From REEB481 sp964586595 (GTDB lineage: Bacteria; Bacteroidota; Bacteroidia; NS11-12g; UBA955): a stretch of 64,000 bases of DNA. The translations under genes were made by a program, and so were the position numbers. Under the pieces are notes generated by a model. The model made no database searches. It worked only from the letters and a program-made list of their open reading frames with translations, and had not been told where the DNA came from. Location: the NCBI GenBank assembly GCA_964586595.1, contig CAZPHB010000008.1, positions 51,922 to 115,921 of the forward strand, given 5' to 3'. Of this stretch, positions 25,274-34,570 are shown in pieces. Each line of letters begins with the position of its first letter. The stretch's first letter is position 1.

Positions 25274-27525
25274 TGCCCAACCCGAACTTCTTCCGTCTGT
25301 TCCTGCTGATGTTGCTTGGCTGCAGCCCTTTTCTGGCTACCGCTTCGCCTTTGGATACACTAAGCAAAGCCCGCAGTCTGCGGGTGGTGTTTACCCAGGA
25401 GCCCATACGACTGGATGGCATCCTCGACGAAGCTGTTTGGACCGGACACCGCAACGCTGCTGCCCATTTTATCCAGCATTTTCCCTACGATACCAGCCGC
25501 AGCAGCACCCAAACGGAAGTGATGCTGGCCAACGACGAACACCACCTGTACGTGGCCGTGATTTGTCGGGATGCCCAACCCGAAAAGTCGTACGTAATCC
25601 AAAGCCTGAAGCGTGATTTTTCCTTTCCGGTGAGCGATGCCGTGAATATGGTACTGGATCCCTGGAACGACGGGCAAAATGGGTTTTCCTTTGGGGTGAA
25701 TCCCATGGGCGCGCAACGGGAAGGTTCTGTTGAAAATGGCGGGAATTTTGGCGTTACTACTGCCTGGGATCAGGTGTGGTACAGCGAGGTAAAACGCTAT
25801 CAGGATCATTGGGTGAGCGAATGGAAAATCCCGTTTCGTTCATTGCGCTATCCTGCCGGAGCGAAACAATGGAAGGTGAACTTTGCACGCAACAACCTGA
25901 AGATGAACGAAACAAGTACCTGGGTGCTTGTTCCACGCAATTTCAACGTGGCCAACCTGACCTTCACGGGCATCATGGAGTTTCAGCGGCCGCCACAGTC
26001 AAGAAAAACCTTGAATGCCGTGCTCATTCCTTATACCATCAGCCGGATCAACAGAGATTTCCTGAGGAACAAGCCATCCGAAGTGCAATGGAATGGCGGA
26101 GCCGACGCCAAAATCGCCATCAGCAGCAGCTTGAACCTGGACCTTACCATCAATCCCGATTTCGCACAGGTGGATGTTGATGTGCAGCAAATCAACCTGT
26201 CGCGCTTCTCGCTGTTCTTTCCGGAACGACGGCAGTTCTTCATTGAAAACAGCGACCTCTTTGGAAGTTTTGGCTTTCGTCAGATCAGGCCCTTCTTCTC
26301 CAGAAACATTGGCCTTGATCAGGGCCGCGTGATCCCCATACGTGCAGGCCTGAGGCTGAGTGGTAAAATCGGAACAGACTGGCGCATCGGAGCCATGAGT
26401 GTGCAAACTGCGCCTTATGCCGGAGGAACGAATACCACCAATTATTCGGTGGCAACGGTTCAACGCAAGATGTTTAGTTCCAGCAATATTTCCGCCATTG
26501 TGGTGAACCGTCAGGGTTTTGCAGGCGGGCGCAGCGCTGAGGGAAATTACAACCGCATCATCGGGTTGGATTACAACCTCATCAGCAAGAACAGCCGCTG
26601 GCGTGGCAAAGCTTTTTACCACCATAGTTTCTATAAAGGAAGTACCATACGGAATAGTGCCAATGCGCTGTGGCTGCAATATGCCGAGCCTCGGTTTTTC
26701 GTGGAATGGAACCATGAATATGTGCACTCCGGTTACCGTGCTGATGTGGGCTTTGTTCCACGGACTTCCGTGTATGATGCCCAAGCCAGACGCCTGCTGC
26801 GCATGAGTTACCTGCGCTTCGAACCCATTGCCTCCAAAACCTGGTATCCCGGCAAGGGGCCGTTCAACAACATCAAGCTGAATTTTTACAACAGCAGCTA
26901 TCTGGACAGCAGCTTTCAGGGAAATGATGTGTATTCGGAAATCGGTCCGCAATTCACCTTCCGAAATACCATGAGCCTGAGTTCTGGTTTCATCAGGCAG
27001 TTTATCAGGTTGTATCATCCCAATGATCCTACCGGAGTTTCTGATACCTTCCTTCCGGCCGGAAGCTACCACTTCAACAGGGCGTTCATCAGGATGAATT
27101 CAGACATCCGCAAACGCCTGAGCGGCAGCATGGAGTTTTCCGCTGGCGGTTTTTATACGGGAAGCAACCAAAGTGTGCGCGGAGAACTGAACTTCAGGGT
27201 TCAGCCCTGGGGCATTTTCAGCCTCACCGCCCGCAATGACCATATTTACCTGGCCGCACCTTACAAAAGGACCTTCCTCACCCTGGTTGGTACCAAGGCC
27301 GAACTCAGCTTTACCAACAACCTGTACCTTACCACGTTCCTGCAATACAATACGCAGGCGCGAAACTTTAACATCAACAGCAGACTGCAATGGCGATTCC
27401 GTCCCATGAGCGACCTGTTCGTGGTGTTCAGCGAGAATGATCAGACATCCAGCTCCGGCTTCGGACTGCGTGGAGTTAAGGACAGAACACTGGTCGTGAA
27501 GCTTCAATGGTGGCTCAACACCTGA
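25273..27525 (+). CDS. DUF5916 outer-membrane protein with CBM9-like N-terminus
   Basis: This 750-residue exported protein has a signal peptide (about residues 1-25). A carbohydrate-binding family 9-like domain begins IRLDGILDEAVW. The DUF5916 region then carries NPDFAQVDVDVQQINL and FFPERRQFFIENSDLF. The C-terminal half is rich in alternating aromatic strands and ends LVVKLQWWLNT, as in beta-barrels. This family is common in Bacteroidota; its function is unknown. ATG 25273 overlaps the upstream TGA. The stop lies in a 6-bp inverted repeat (27520-27540) shared with the convergent gene. Confidence 0.85.
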   Translation: MPNPNFFRLFLLMLLGCSPFLATASPLDTLSKARSLRVVFTQEPIRLDGILDEAVWTGHRNAAAHFIQHFPYDTSRSSTQTEVMLANDEHHLYVAVICRDAQPEKSYVIQSLKRDFSFPVSDAVNMVLDPWNDGQNGFSFGVNPMGAQREGSVENGGNFGVTTAWDQVWYSEVKRYQDHWVSEWKIPFRSLRYPAGAKQWKVNFARNNLKMNETSTWVLVPRNFNVANLTFTGIMEFQRPPQSRKTLNAVLIPYTISRINRDFLRNKPSEVQWNGGADAKIAISSSLNLDLTINPDFAQVDVDVQQINLSRFSLFFPERRQFFIENSDLFGSFGFRQIRPFFSRNIGLDQGRVIPIRAGLRLSGKIGTDWRIGAMSVQTAPYAGGTNTTNYSVATVQRKMFSSSNISAIVVNRQGFAGGRSAEGNYNRIIGLDYNLISKNSRWRGKAFYHHSFYKGSTIRNSANALWLQYAEPRFFVEWNHEYVHSGYRADVGFVPRTSVYDAQARRLLRMSYLRFEPIASKTWYPGKGPFNNIKLNFYNSSYLDSSFQGNDVYSEIGPQFTFRNTMSLSSGFIRQFIRLYHPNDPTGVSDTFLPAGSYHFNRAFIRMNSDIRKRLSGSMEFSAGGFYTGSNQSVRGELNFRVQPWGIFSLTARNDHIYLAAPYKRTFLTLVGTKAELSFTNNLYLTTFLQYNTQARNFNINSRLQWRFRPMSDLFVVFSENDQTSSSGFGLRGVKDRTLVVKLQWWLNT

Positions 27526-27539
27526 TCAAGCACTTCAGG

Positions 27540-28616
27540 TTATACCACATCGTGGTCTGACCAGCTGAGGTGTAACCCTTCTTTTTCGATATGAAAGGGC
27601 TGAGCAGTATCCAGACTGCGCACGCAGAAGTGGATGCCGTGTGGCATGAGGAATTTGGGCAAAGGAATAAATCCGCTGTGTTTGAGCGTCAATGGAAGTG
27701 ATTCAGGGGCCGAAGCCAAGGCGCTGACCATGCCACAGCCGGCCTTGCGCAAAACATTCATTGCTTTTTCGAGCAGCACACGTCCGGCCACTTCTTCGGT
27801 GAACAGCACGTCGGCAATATAGCCCATGCGTATGCCGAATTTGACTTCTTCCCGAACAACCACAAAGCCATGCAATTCATCATTCTTCACGGCAGTGAAG
27901 ATGCGGTACTGACGCGGATTTTGGGTGTAACGCCAGGTTAAATATGCGCGGTTGCGCACGGTTCCCGAGTGTATCTGGCTTTTGAATCGATCCCAAAGCG
28001 TGTCAAAACGTGCATCAAACTCCGAAACTTCAGCAATGGTATAGGAGTTTGCAGGTACGCGACGCCTGGAAAAAGTGGTGAACAAAGCGAACCCCATTCC
28101 TGCACCTGCACCCAAAACCCGGCACAAGGTTTTATGCTGCGTGTATTTCTTGAACAGTTCGGCCGCGTTCAACACGGTAAAATAGGCCGGCAGTGTGTCG
28201 AACAGGCGTTTCCACCCGAATGTTTTGGTGTACACCGGCAAAGAATTGTCGTTCAGGAATGTCAGGTTGGAATAGATATGTTCTTCCTTCAGTTGCGCAT
28301 CGCAGTGCTGGGCAAGTTTCTTGAGAATTCCCCGGCGCTGGAAATCGGGATGCACCATACTCAGGATGGAAAAAGCGGCCGTTTTTTCGGTTCCATCTTC
28401 ATAAAAAGGAACCGGAATGAGGCAATAATGACCGGCCAGCCTTCCTTGAGCATCTTCGGCCAGCCAAACCAGCGGTCCGCCAAACGGGTTCAACGCGAAT
28501 TGCCAGTTCCAGAGTTCGGCGGTATAGCCGGGCCCGAATACATCATGAAATAACTGAAGAATTCGGGTCTCGTCGCCCTTGCGGTATGGTCTGTAACTAA
28601 TCTCTTCGCTGCTCAT
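27540..28616 (-). CDS. GNAT-family acetyltransferase paired with a deacetylase
   Basis: This 358-residue protein has an N-terminal GNAT fold with acetyl-CoA loop VHPDFQRRGILKKLAQ and a NDNSLPVYTKTFGWKRLF strand. A second, unassigned half includes a short hydrophobic part (GAGAGMGFALFTTF). Its layout matches the GNAT gene at 14127-15068. It is 9 bases downstream of the polysaccharide deacetylase gene. A role in re-acetylating or N-acylating a deacetylated amino sugar is inferred. Confidence 0.8.
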   Translation of the reverse strand: MSSEEISYRPYRKGDETRILQLFHDVFGPGYTAELWNWQFALNPFGGPLVWLAEDAQGRLAGHYCLIPVPFYEDGTEKTAAFSILSMVHPDFQRRGILKKLAQHCDAQLKEEHIYSNLTFLNDNSLPVYTKTFGWKRLFDTLPAYFTVLNAAELFKKYTQHKTLCRVLGAGAGMGFALFTTFSRRRVPANSYTIAEVSEFDARFDTLWDRFKSQIHSGTVRNRAYLTWRYTQNPRQYRIFTAVKNDELHGFVVVREEVKFGIRMGYIADVLFTEEVAGRVLLEKAMNVLRKAGCGMVSALASAPESLPLTLKHSGFIPLPKFLMPHGIHFCVRSLDTAQPFHIEKEGLHLSWSDHDVV

Positions 28617-28625
28617 GGCTTGTGG

Positions 28626-29480
28626 TTAGGAAGCCAGCATGGCTGAAAACTCCGGCGCTTGGTTCATCCATGTCCGGAACGAAACCAGTTCCTGATCATG
28701 CACCAGCTTTTGCAGCTTAACTTTTGTACCACGCAGGTTTACGTACGATTTAAACCTGCGGACGGCGCTCATGGGCATCCGGGGATGTGTAGGGTCTATC
28801 TCTCTGGGGTGGAGGTAGTAAATCACCGGGCGGCCGGCTTTGTTGAGCAGCCGTGAACGGTTTTTAATCATAAACCAGGGAAACAGCCGGAAGTAACCGC
28901 CGCCGAAGAAGCAAAAAGTGGATGGTCCCAATGGCGCTACGCTGATGGGGAACTCGAGTAATTCGCCCGCTGCCGTCTGTATTTTATGTGGATTGACATC
29001 GGCACCGGCATATCCGCCATGGGCGCGTTCGGTAGGAAAGATGGATGAATCGTATTTGTACCCGGCCTTTACCAGCATTTCAAAGGCCCAGGGTGTTTCC
29101 GGGGTGATGGAAAACCCGGGTGCGCGATAACCCAATACAGGTTCACCGGTGATGGATTCCAGAATATGCTTTGCCTTCACCACATCTTCATAAAAAGCTT
29201 CGGCACTCATGCCATAAACCAACTGATGGGCGTAACCGTGGCTTGCTATTTCGTGTCCGCGCCGGTGCGCCTCGCGAATCAGTTCCGGATAATGTTCACC
29301 TACCCAGCCCAGTACAAACAGGGTGGCTTTGATGTTCTTCTCATCAAGTACATCCAGAATTTGATTCAGGTTGTCTTCCACCCTTGATTCCTTAGTGCTC
29401 CATTCCGATACATCAGGGGCGTTGGGCAGGTCGAGGATGTGGAACCAGTCTTCTACGTCAATGGAGAAAATGTTTTTCAT
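28626..29480 (-). CDS. Polysaccharide deacetylase with DUF3473-like C-terminus (exosortase-locus type)
   Basis: This 284-residue CE4-type deacetylase opens MKNIFSIDVEDWFH, where DVED holds the catalytic base and metal ligand. GHEIASHGYAHQLV gives HxxxxH and YRAPGFSITPETPW is motif 3. The C-terminal part (FGGGYFRLFPW, YYLHPREIDPTHPR) matches the DUF3473 extension of deacetylases in PEP-CTERM/XrtA polysaccharide loci. No exosortase is seen here. ATG 29480 was chosen because a perfect -7 element lies 30 bases upstream. It likely forms an operon with the GNAT gene. Confidence 0.88.
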   Translation of the reverse strand: MKNIFSIDVEDWFHILDLPNAPDVSEWSTKESRVEDNLNQILDVLDEKNIKATLFVLGWVGEHYPELIREAHRRGHEIASHGYAHQLVYGMSAEAFYEDVVKAKHILESITGEPVLGYRAPGFSITPETPWAFEMLVKAGYKYDSSIFPTERAHGGYAGADVNPHKIQTAAGELLEFPISVAPLGPSTFCFFGGGYFRLFPWFMIKNRSRLLNKAGRPVIYYLHPREIDPTHPRMPMSAVRRFKSYVNLRGTKVKLQKLVHDQELVSFRTWMNQAPEFSAMLAS

Positions 29481-29510
29481 AGGCATGAACAGGTGGGAGG
29501 GAAGAGGCTT

Positions 29511-29518
29511 CAAATTTA
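29511..29518 (-). promoter_or_regulatory. -7 element TAAATTTG ahead of the deacetylase-GNAT operon
   Basis: Minus-strand TAAATTTG is a perfect match 30 bases from ATG 29480. It overlaps an in-frame TTG at 29513, which is therefore unlikely to be the start. Confidence 0.55.
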
Positions 29519-29645
29519 ATTCAGAATATGTTGTGCCGTGGTGAAACGATAGCAGAAGGCAGCACCTTACGGTGAAGGCCTCCGGCAGGCAGTGATTCTG
29601 AAGTTCATTTAACCGTGTAAAACGACTGCTGAGCCGCTGCCGGGA

Positions 29646-31733
29646 TTACTTCCAGTCGTTCAGCAGCAGAATGGCCTGTTCCATCATGGCATCCCGTTTA
29701 TATGGCTTCATCCAGTCGCGGCGTTGGGCTGTCTTGGCTGCATCTTGTTTCACGGCATCCAAGTCGGTTTGCAGGGGCAGAATTTCTGTCAGCGATGACT
29801 TGTACGCCGTATCACTGTAGCGCTTGTTCTCGATGATGCGCTTGCTTTCCTGCGCAGCATAAGCCGTAAGGCTCAGTGGGTATTCGGTGACTTTACGGCG
29901 CTGTTCGAGCACGTTCGCATATTCCTGAACCAGTTTGTAATGCGCGCTGGCTGATATCCGGTTTTTGGAGGCCGTGATTAAGGCGTTTCGGTTGCTGTAA
30001 TTGAACGGCTGATATGCGGCGGATTTGATTTTGTCAAACTGCAGCGCATATTTCTGTTCTTTTTCACCCATTTCCATGAAATCGTAGGCATCGGGAATCA
30101 CCACATCCGGAGTAACACCAACCAGTTGCGTGGTTCCTCCGTTGATGCGGTAAAATTTCTGGATGGTCACCTTCACCGAACCCATGCCGGCATTCTGTCG
30201 GGTATCGAACACATTTCCGGGGCCAAGGTTGAAGAAGGTTTGCACGGTTCCTTTTCCGAAGGACGACTTGCTTCCGATGATGATGGCACGGCGGTAGTCT
30301 TGCATGGCAGCGGCCAGAATTTCGGAAGCCGAGGCACTGAACGCGTTGGTGAGGATGACCAATGGGCCATCCCAAACAACCTGTTCGTCGTAATCGCTCA
30401 GCACTTCCACATCGCCTTGACGGTTGCGTACCTGTACCACAGGTCCGGATTTGAAAAACAGGCCGGCCATTTCCACGGCATCGCGCAGGCTGCCGCCGCC
30501 GTTGTTCCTCAGGTCGAGCACGATGCCCTGCGCGCCGGCATCGCGCAGCTTAAACAGTTCACGGCGCACATCCTGGGCAGAACTTCTGCCGCCACGTTCG
30601 TTGAAATCGGCATAAAAGCTGGGCAGGTTGATCACACCAAAGGTTTTGCCGCCGAAAAGAGTCAATGCACTTTTTGCAAATCCCTCTTCAATAACCACCA
30701 CATCGCGTACAATCGGAATCACCTTGATGCTTCCATCGGGCTTCTTCACGGTGAGGCGCACTTCGGTGCCTTTCTTGCCGCGGATGAGCTGGATGGCGTC
30801 GTCGATATCCATGCCTACCACATCAACAGGTTCACCGCTTCCTTGCGCCACTTTGACAATCAGGTCGCCGGCTTTCAGGTCACCCTGACGGTAGCTGGCA
30901 CTTCCGGGAACAATGCGTTCCACTTTGATGTATCCGTCGCGTTCTACCAGTGTGGCGCCAATGCCTTCCAGTTTTCCGCTCATGCCAATATCGAAGTTCT
31001 GCTTATCGGCAGGGGGGAAAAAGTTGGTATGTGGATCAAACAACTCGGTGATGGAGTTGATGTAGAAGGAGATCTTGTCTTTGCGGTTCATGCGCCGTAA
31101 ACGTTTGAACCAGTCGTTGTTGGTTTTAAGCACTTCGGCACGTGCGCGCGCCTCGAGGCTGTCGGCCGGAACCTCTTTAACGGTAGTATCCTTGCGCAGC
31201 AGGGCTTCTTTTTGTTGTTCAGCTTTGCGGTAACTGCGTTCCAGGATGTTGAACTTCAGCGCTTTGCGCCAGTTTTCTTCGAACTCTTTATCGTCTTTGG
31301 CATACACAGGATGCTCGCTGTCGTAGTTCCAGGTTTCCTGCAGGTCGAAGCGGAAGGGTGATTTCAGCAATCTGGTATATAGGGCTTCAGCCTGGTTCAT
31401 CCGCTTTTGGAACAAGTTCCATGCGCTGTCCATGAAGGCATAGCTGCCGCGTTTGATCTGATCATCCAGTTGGTTGCGAAAGGGCTCCAACAGTTTCATG
31501 TCTTGCTGGGTGAAAAACCGTCGTTCATTGTCCAGCTTCTCCAGGAAGTTGTCGAAGATTTTTGCCGACAGCTCATCGTTGAGTTTTGCGGGCTGGTAGT
31601 GGTGGATGTTCAGTTGTTCTATAACACCTTCCAGCAGTTCCGACTCACCCCCTTGTCTTTTGCTGGAGCAGAATACAAGAAAGCTGAACAGGGCAATAGG
31701 GAAAAGGGGTGTGATGAGGTTTCTGGATTTCAT
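29646..31733 (-). CDS. prc: Carboxy-terminal processing (tail-specific) protease, S41
   Basis: This 695-residue periplasmic protease resembles Tsp/Prc. It has a hydrophobic export signal (about residues 1-25), an N-terminal helical domain and a PDZ domain (MSGKLEGIGATLVERDGYIKV). The S41 catalytic core has the Ser in FSASASEILAAAMQDY and the Lys in SSFGKGTVQ. A C-terminal DUF3340-like helical region follows. Such enzymes degrade or trim periplasmic proteins from their C-termini. The CSS after the signal could be a lipidation site, but the -1 residue is Phe, which is atypical. It follows the M49-type peptidase gene by three bases. Confidence 0.93.
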   Translation of the reverse strand: MKSRNLITPLFPIALFSFLVFCSSKRQGGESELLEGVIEQLNIHHYQPAKLNDELSAKIFDNFLEKLDNERRFFTQQDMKLLEPFRNQLDDQIKRGSYAFMDSAWNLFQKRMNQAEALYTRLLKSPFRFDLQETWNYDSEHPVYAKDDKEFEENWRKALKFNILERSYRKAEQQKEALLRKDTTVKEVPADSLEARARAEVLKTNNDWFKRLRRMNRKDKISFYINSITELFDPHTNFFPPADKQNFDIGMSGKLEGIGATLVERDGYIKVERIVPGSASYRQGDLKAGDLIVKVAQGSGEPVDVVGMDIDDAIQLIRGKKGTEVRLTVKKPDGSIKVIPIVRDVVVIEEGFAKSALTLFGGKTFGVINLPSFYADFNERGGRSSAQDVRRELFKLRDAGAQGIVLDLRNNGGGSLRDAVEMAGLFFKSGPVVQVRNRQGDVEVLSDYDEQVVWDGPLVILTNAFSASASEILAAAMQDYRRAIIIGSKSSFGKGTVQTFFNLGPGNVFDTRQNAGMGSVKVTIQKFYRINGGTTQLVGVTPDVVIPDAYDFMEMGEKEQKYALQFDKIKSAAYQPFNYSNRNALITASKNRISASAHYKLVQEYANVLEQRRKVTEYPLSLTAYAAQESKRIIENKRYSDTAYKSSLTEILPLQTDLDAVKQDAAKTAQRRDWMKPYKRDAMMEQAILLLNDWK

Positions 31734-31736
31734 GAT

Positions 31737-33389
31737 TTAGTTACCGGTGCGGTTGTTTCCTTGTTCGAAATAAATATCAACGGGGATGTTGTTTTGTTCT
31801 AATCTGTTCAGGTCGTCCTTCAATGTTGTTCCTATAACACCTTTGCTTTGCAGTAAATTGTTGGAAGCTGATTGTGCGCCATCGCCCTGTATTTGTAGCA
31901 AAAGCCCTGCCAGTTCAAAAACAGCCTGCCGCATTTGTTTCACATGAACCTTATAGGTGCCTGAAGCATCACGGCTGATGCCGCCGCGTTCAAGCAGGTG
32001 GTTGAAGGTGATCATGTTTGCTTTTCCGTGCGCGCTGGACGCACCAAAACGCACCGAGCGGAAGATGCTGGATACAAAGGTCACGTAATAATCTTCCAGG
32101 GTCCCTTCGCTCAGGCTGCCCTGTTCCAGCAATTGTGTTACCATATACAAACCGAGCACATCGGCTTTACATTCTTCGATGGCGGAATAGGTAGCGCCCA
32201 AAGCTTCACGAACGGTTTTGGTTCCGTCGATGGTGTTTTTTAGGCCCAACCCATGAGCCACTTCATGGAACATCACGTTGGAAAAGAAGGCGTTGAAGGT
32301 AACATGGCTGCGTTGTTTTTTGTGGATGAGCACCGTGCTGATGGGCAATACCATGCGGTCGAATTTTGCCTGCATCACATTGCGGATTTGGGTGCGGCGG
32401 GTGCCAAGTTCCTGCTGGATGACTTCGTCGTTGGGCAGGTTTACCGCGATGGTTTTGCTTCCTGCATTGCAATCGCCGGCATAGTATAACGCGTCAAATA
32501 CCGCGAGCTGGCTGTTGCTGTTTCCTACTTTTTCCTGTTTGTATTTGGCATCAGCGGGAAGTTGTTCCTGCAGCCAGGGCAACAGCGCGATATATTTCTC
32601 CAGGCGGCGGCTCCACTCCTGGTCACGAACCATCACATAGGCTTCAAAGGCTGTTTTAATGCCTAAGAGCTTGTCTTCATAATTTTCGATGGGCCCAATG
32701 ATCAGGTCGAACTTGTTTTCTTTCATGGTGAGCCAATAGCGGTCGCTGTTGTCGAAGTTGCCGCTCAGCAAATCATTGGCGCGCAGACGCAGGTACACAC
32801 TGAATTCAGGATCACTTCCCTGCAAGGCGTTTGCTGCATGAAACATCTGTTCGGTCATGTAGCGCAACTCGGTCACGTAGGCTTCGGTGTAAGGAATGAC
32901 CTGAACTCGGCCGAATGCATCGCGCTGCAGGATGGAATACGGACTGTTTTTCAGTGGATGTTCCAGCCTGTTGAATTCTTCTTTGCTCAGGGTAGCCGGA
33001 TATAAACCCGAACCGGCAGGTTTAATGCCAAAGCCGGAAACGAAAGGCTGGTCGTCGTTGAGTCGATCCCAGGGGCCATAGTTTAACCGAATGTATCCCT
33101 GCATGAACGAATCTTTACACGCTGCGAGCAGGCTGTTGCGGTCGCCAAAAGCTTGTTTCCAGAAAATATCGTCGGCCTGTTTGGCTGCGCCGATGAGCAT
33201 GTTCAGTGCTTCACGTTCGGCCTCGCTGTACGTGCTGAGGTTCGTTTGCAAGCTCACCTTGCTGTAGCGCCCCAATGCTTTTGCGGCATCAAATCCGGGC
33301 ACCGGGTCACACTGCGACAAGACATCAACGGCCGGCATCAAGGCAAAACCGGCGCACAAAACAAACTTGAGGAGGTTTAGTAAATTCAT
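31737..33389 (-). CDS. M49-like zinc peptidase (dipeptidyl-peptidase III family) with pentapeptide HEVAH
   Basis: This 550-residue exported protein has a signal peptide ending near residue 25. The zinc site is HEVAH at residues 375-379 with the second motif EECKAD at 405-410, the M49 pattern EECxA(E/D). Most DPP III enzymes have the hexapeptide HExxGH; the pentapeptide form is rarer and known from Caldithrix. It should release dipeptides from peptide N-termini in the periplasm. Upstream, GAACTTTG (33405-33412, minus strand) is one mismatch from the -7 consensus. It forms a two-gene unit with prc. Confidence 0.82.
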   Translation of the reverse strand: MNLLNLLKFVLCAGFALMPAVDVLSQCDPVPGFDAAKALGRYSKVSLQTNLSTYSEAEREALNMLIGAAKQADDIFWKQAFGDRNSLLAACKDSFMQGYIRLNYGPWDRLNDDQPFVSGFGIKPAGSGLYPATLSKEEFNRLEHPLKNSPYSILQRDAFGRVQVIPYTEAYVTELRYMTEQMFHAANALQGSDPEFSVYLRLRANDLLSGNFDNSDRYWLTMKENKFDLIIGPIENYEDKLLGIKTAFEAYVMVRDQEWSRRLEKYIALLPWLQEQLPADAKYKQEKVGNSNSQLAVFDALYYAGDCNAGSKTIAVNLPNDEVIQQELGTRRTQIRNVMQAKFDRMVLPISTVLIHKKQRSHVTFNAFFSNVMFHEVAHGLGLKNTIDGTKTVREALGATYSAIEECKADVLGLYMVTQLLEQGSLSEGTLEDYYVTFVSSIFRSVRFGASSAHGKANMITFNHLLERGGISRDASGTYKVHVKQMRQAVFELAGLLLQIQGDGAQSASNNLLQSKGVIGTTLKDDLNRLEQNNIPVDIYFEQGNNRTGN

Positions 33390-33519
33390 GCAGGGTTAAA
33401 ACGCCAAAGTTCAGGGAATGTGTTGGTTAATTCTTGTTTTTTTGTGTTCAACGGTGGAAAGTTCGTCCGAATACGGTAAGCTGCAAAACAATCTGGGCCT
33501 TCCTGCGGTTTCTTAGCCG

Positions 33520-34551
33520 TTGTTTTGTTGTAAAGCAGTTGCAGTAAATCGGGCAGCATACGGCATCAGTGTCGGAAATTTGCCATTCCCACAAATGCTG
33601 GTGGGCAGGCAAATCCACAGCGCGGCTGCCATTGGTGCTTCTTCCCGAAGCAGCCTGGGAGCATATATTCCGGAATACAGTGTGGTTCCGTTGGAGCATT
33701 CCGGGCTGCGCCAATTGCTTCGCGGCCCCTTGCGCCTGCTGCTTCCCCCGCTGCTGCGCCGGCAGCACAGCTTGCTTTATGTGGGCCGACTGCATTACCC
33801 GGATGTGATGAGTCGCCCGCCTGCTCAGGATTCCATGCGGCTGATCACCAATTTCATGTGTGAAAAAGGTTTGCGCTTTACTTTGGCTCCCGGAAAGGTG
33901 CGTGTGCCAGGCTGGATTCATTTCCGCACCGAACCCATCATGCAGCTGAACATTCCATCGCAATGGCGGTACATGGATGACTATTTGTCCACGCTGAACA
34001 GCAAGTACCGTGTGAAGGCCAAACGAATCATGGCACTATCGGCACCTTTAACCATGCGCCTGCTTGAGGTCGCTGATTTAAACCAGGAACGACCCACGCT
34101 CGATGCAATGTTCGCCTTACTCAAACAGCGTGTACCCTTTATGCTGGGTGCCATCAACACCCGATTCTTCGAAGAACAGAAAGACCATTACGGTGATCGA
34201 CTGCATTTGCGGCTGTACGAATTGGAGGGGAAGCCTGTCGGGTTCATGACGCTGTTGGAAGAAGCAGGAACCTTGTATGCATTGCACGCCTGCACATTAC
34301 CCGCCGAAAACAAACGTCTTCATATTTATCAGCGTATGCTGTACGATGCAGTTGCGCTCGCCATCAGCCAGAAATGCAACCTTTTGCATATGGGCCGCAC
34401 GGCTGCGGGAATCAAATCTTCGATTGGCGCAGAACCCGTGGAGGGTCATTACAGCGTATATGCCCGCGGTGTGCTGACGCGCTTCATCCTGCGCATCCTG
34501 GCCCGCTGGGCAAGGCCCGATGAAGAACCCATCCGCAAGGCATTCCGATAA
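33520..34551 (+). CDS. FemAB/GNAT-like acyl- or aminoacyltransferase
   Basis: This protein of up to 343 residues looks like the FemAB/peptidogalycan (GNAT-fold) group. A central WRYMDDYLSTLNSKYRVKAK, GKPVGFMTLLEEAGTLYALHA, and a C-terminal YDAVALAISQKCNLLHMGRTAAGIKSSIGA together resemble the tandem-GNAT pattern. The start is uncertain: TTG 33520 is the longest frame, and ATG 33595 is the first ATG. It probably transfers an acyl or amino-acid group to a cell-envelope molecule. The next gene follows after 19 bases. Confidence 0.65.
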   Translation: MFCCKAVAVNRAAYGISVGNLPFPQMLVGRQIHSAAAIGASSRSSLGAYIPEYSVVPLEHSGLRQLLRGPLRLLLPPLLRRQHSLLYVGRLHYPDVMSRPPAQDSMRLITNFMCEKGLRFTLAPGKVRVPGWIHFRTEPIMQLNIPSQWRYMDDYLSTLNSKYRVKAKRIMALSAPLTMRLLEVADLNQERPTLDAMFALLKQRVPFMLGAINTRFFEEQKDHYGDRLHLRLYELEGKPVGFMTLLEEAGTLYALHACTLPAENKRLHIYQRMLYDAVALAISQKCNLLHMGRTAAGIKSSIGAEPVEGHYSVYARGVLTRFILRILARWARPDEEPIRKAFR

Positions 34552-34570
34552 AAAAATCCATTTTTGCATC

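Noticed and set aside
25999..27072. 357-codon minus-strand frame opposite the DUF5916 gene
   Set aside because: The plus-strand protein has recognised motifs over the same span; the antisense translation shows none.
30126..31100. 324-codon plus-strand frame opposite prc
   Set aside because: Antisense shadow of the S41 core and PDZ region; no start signal and no motif.
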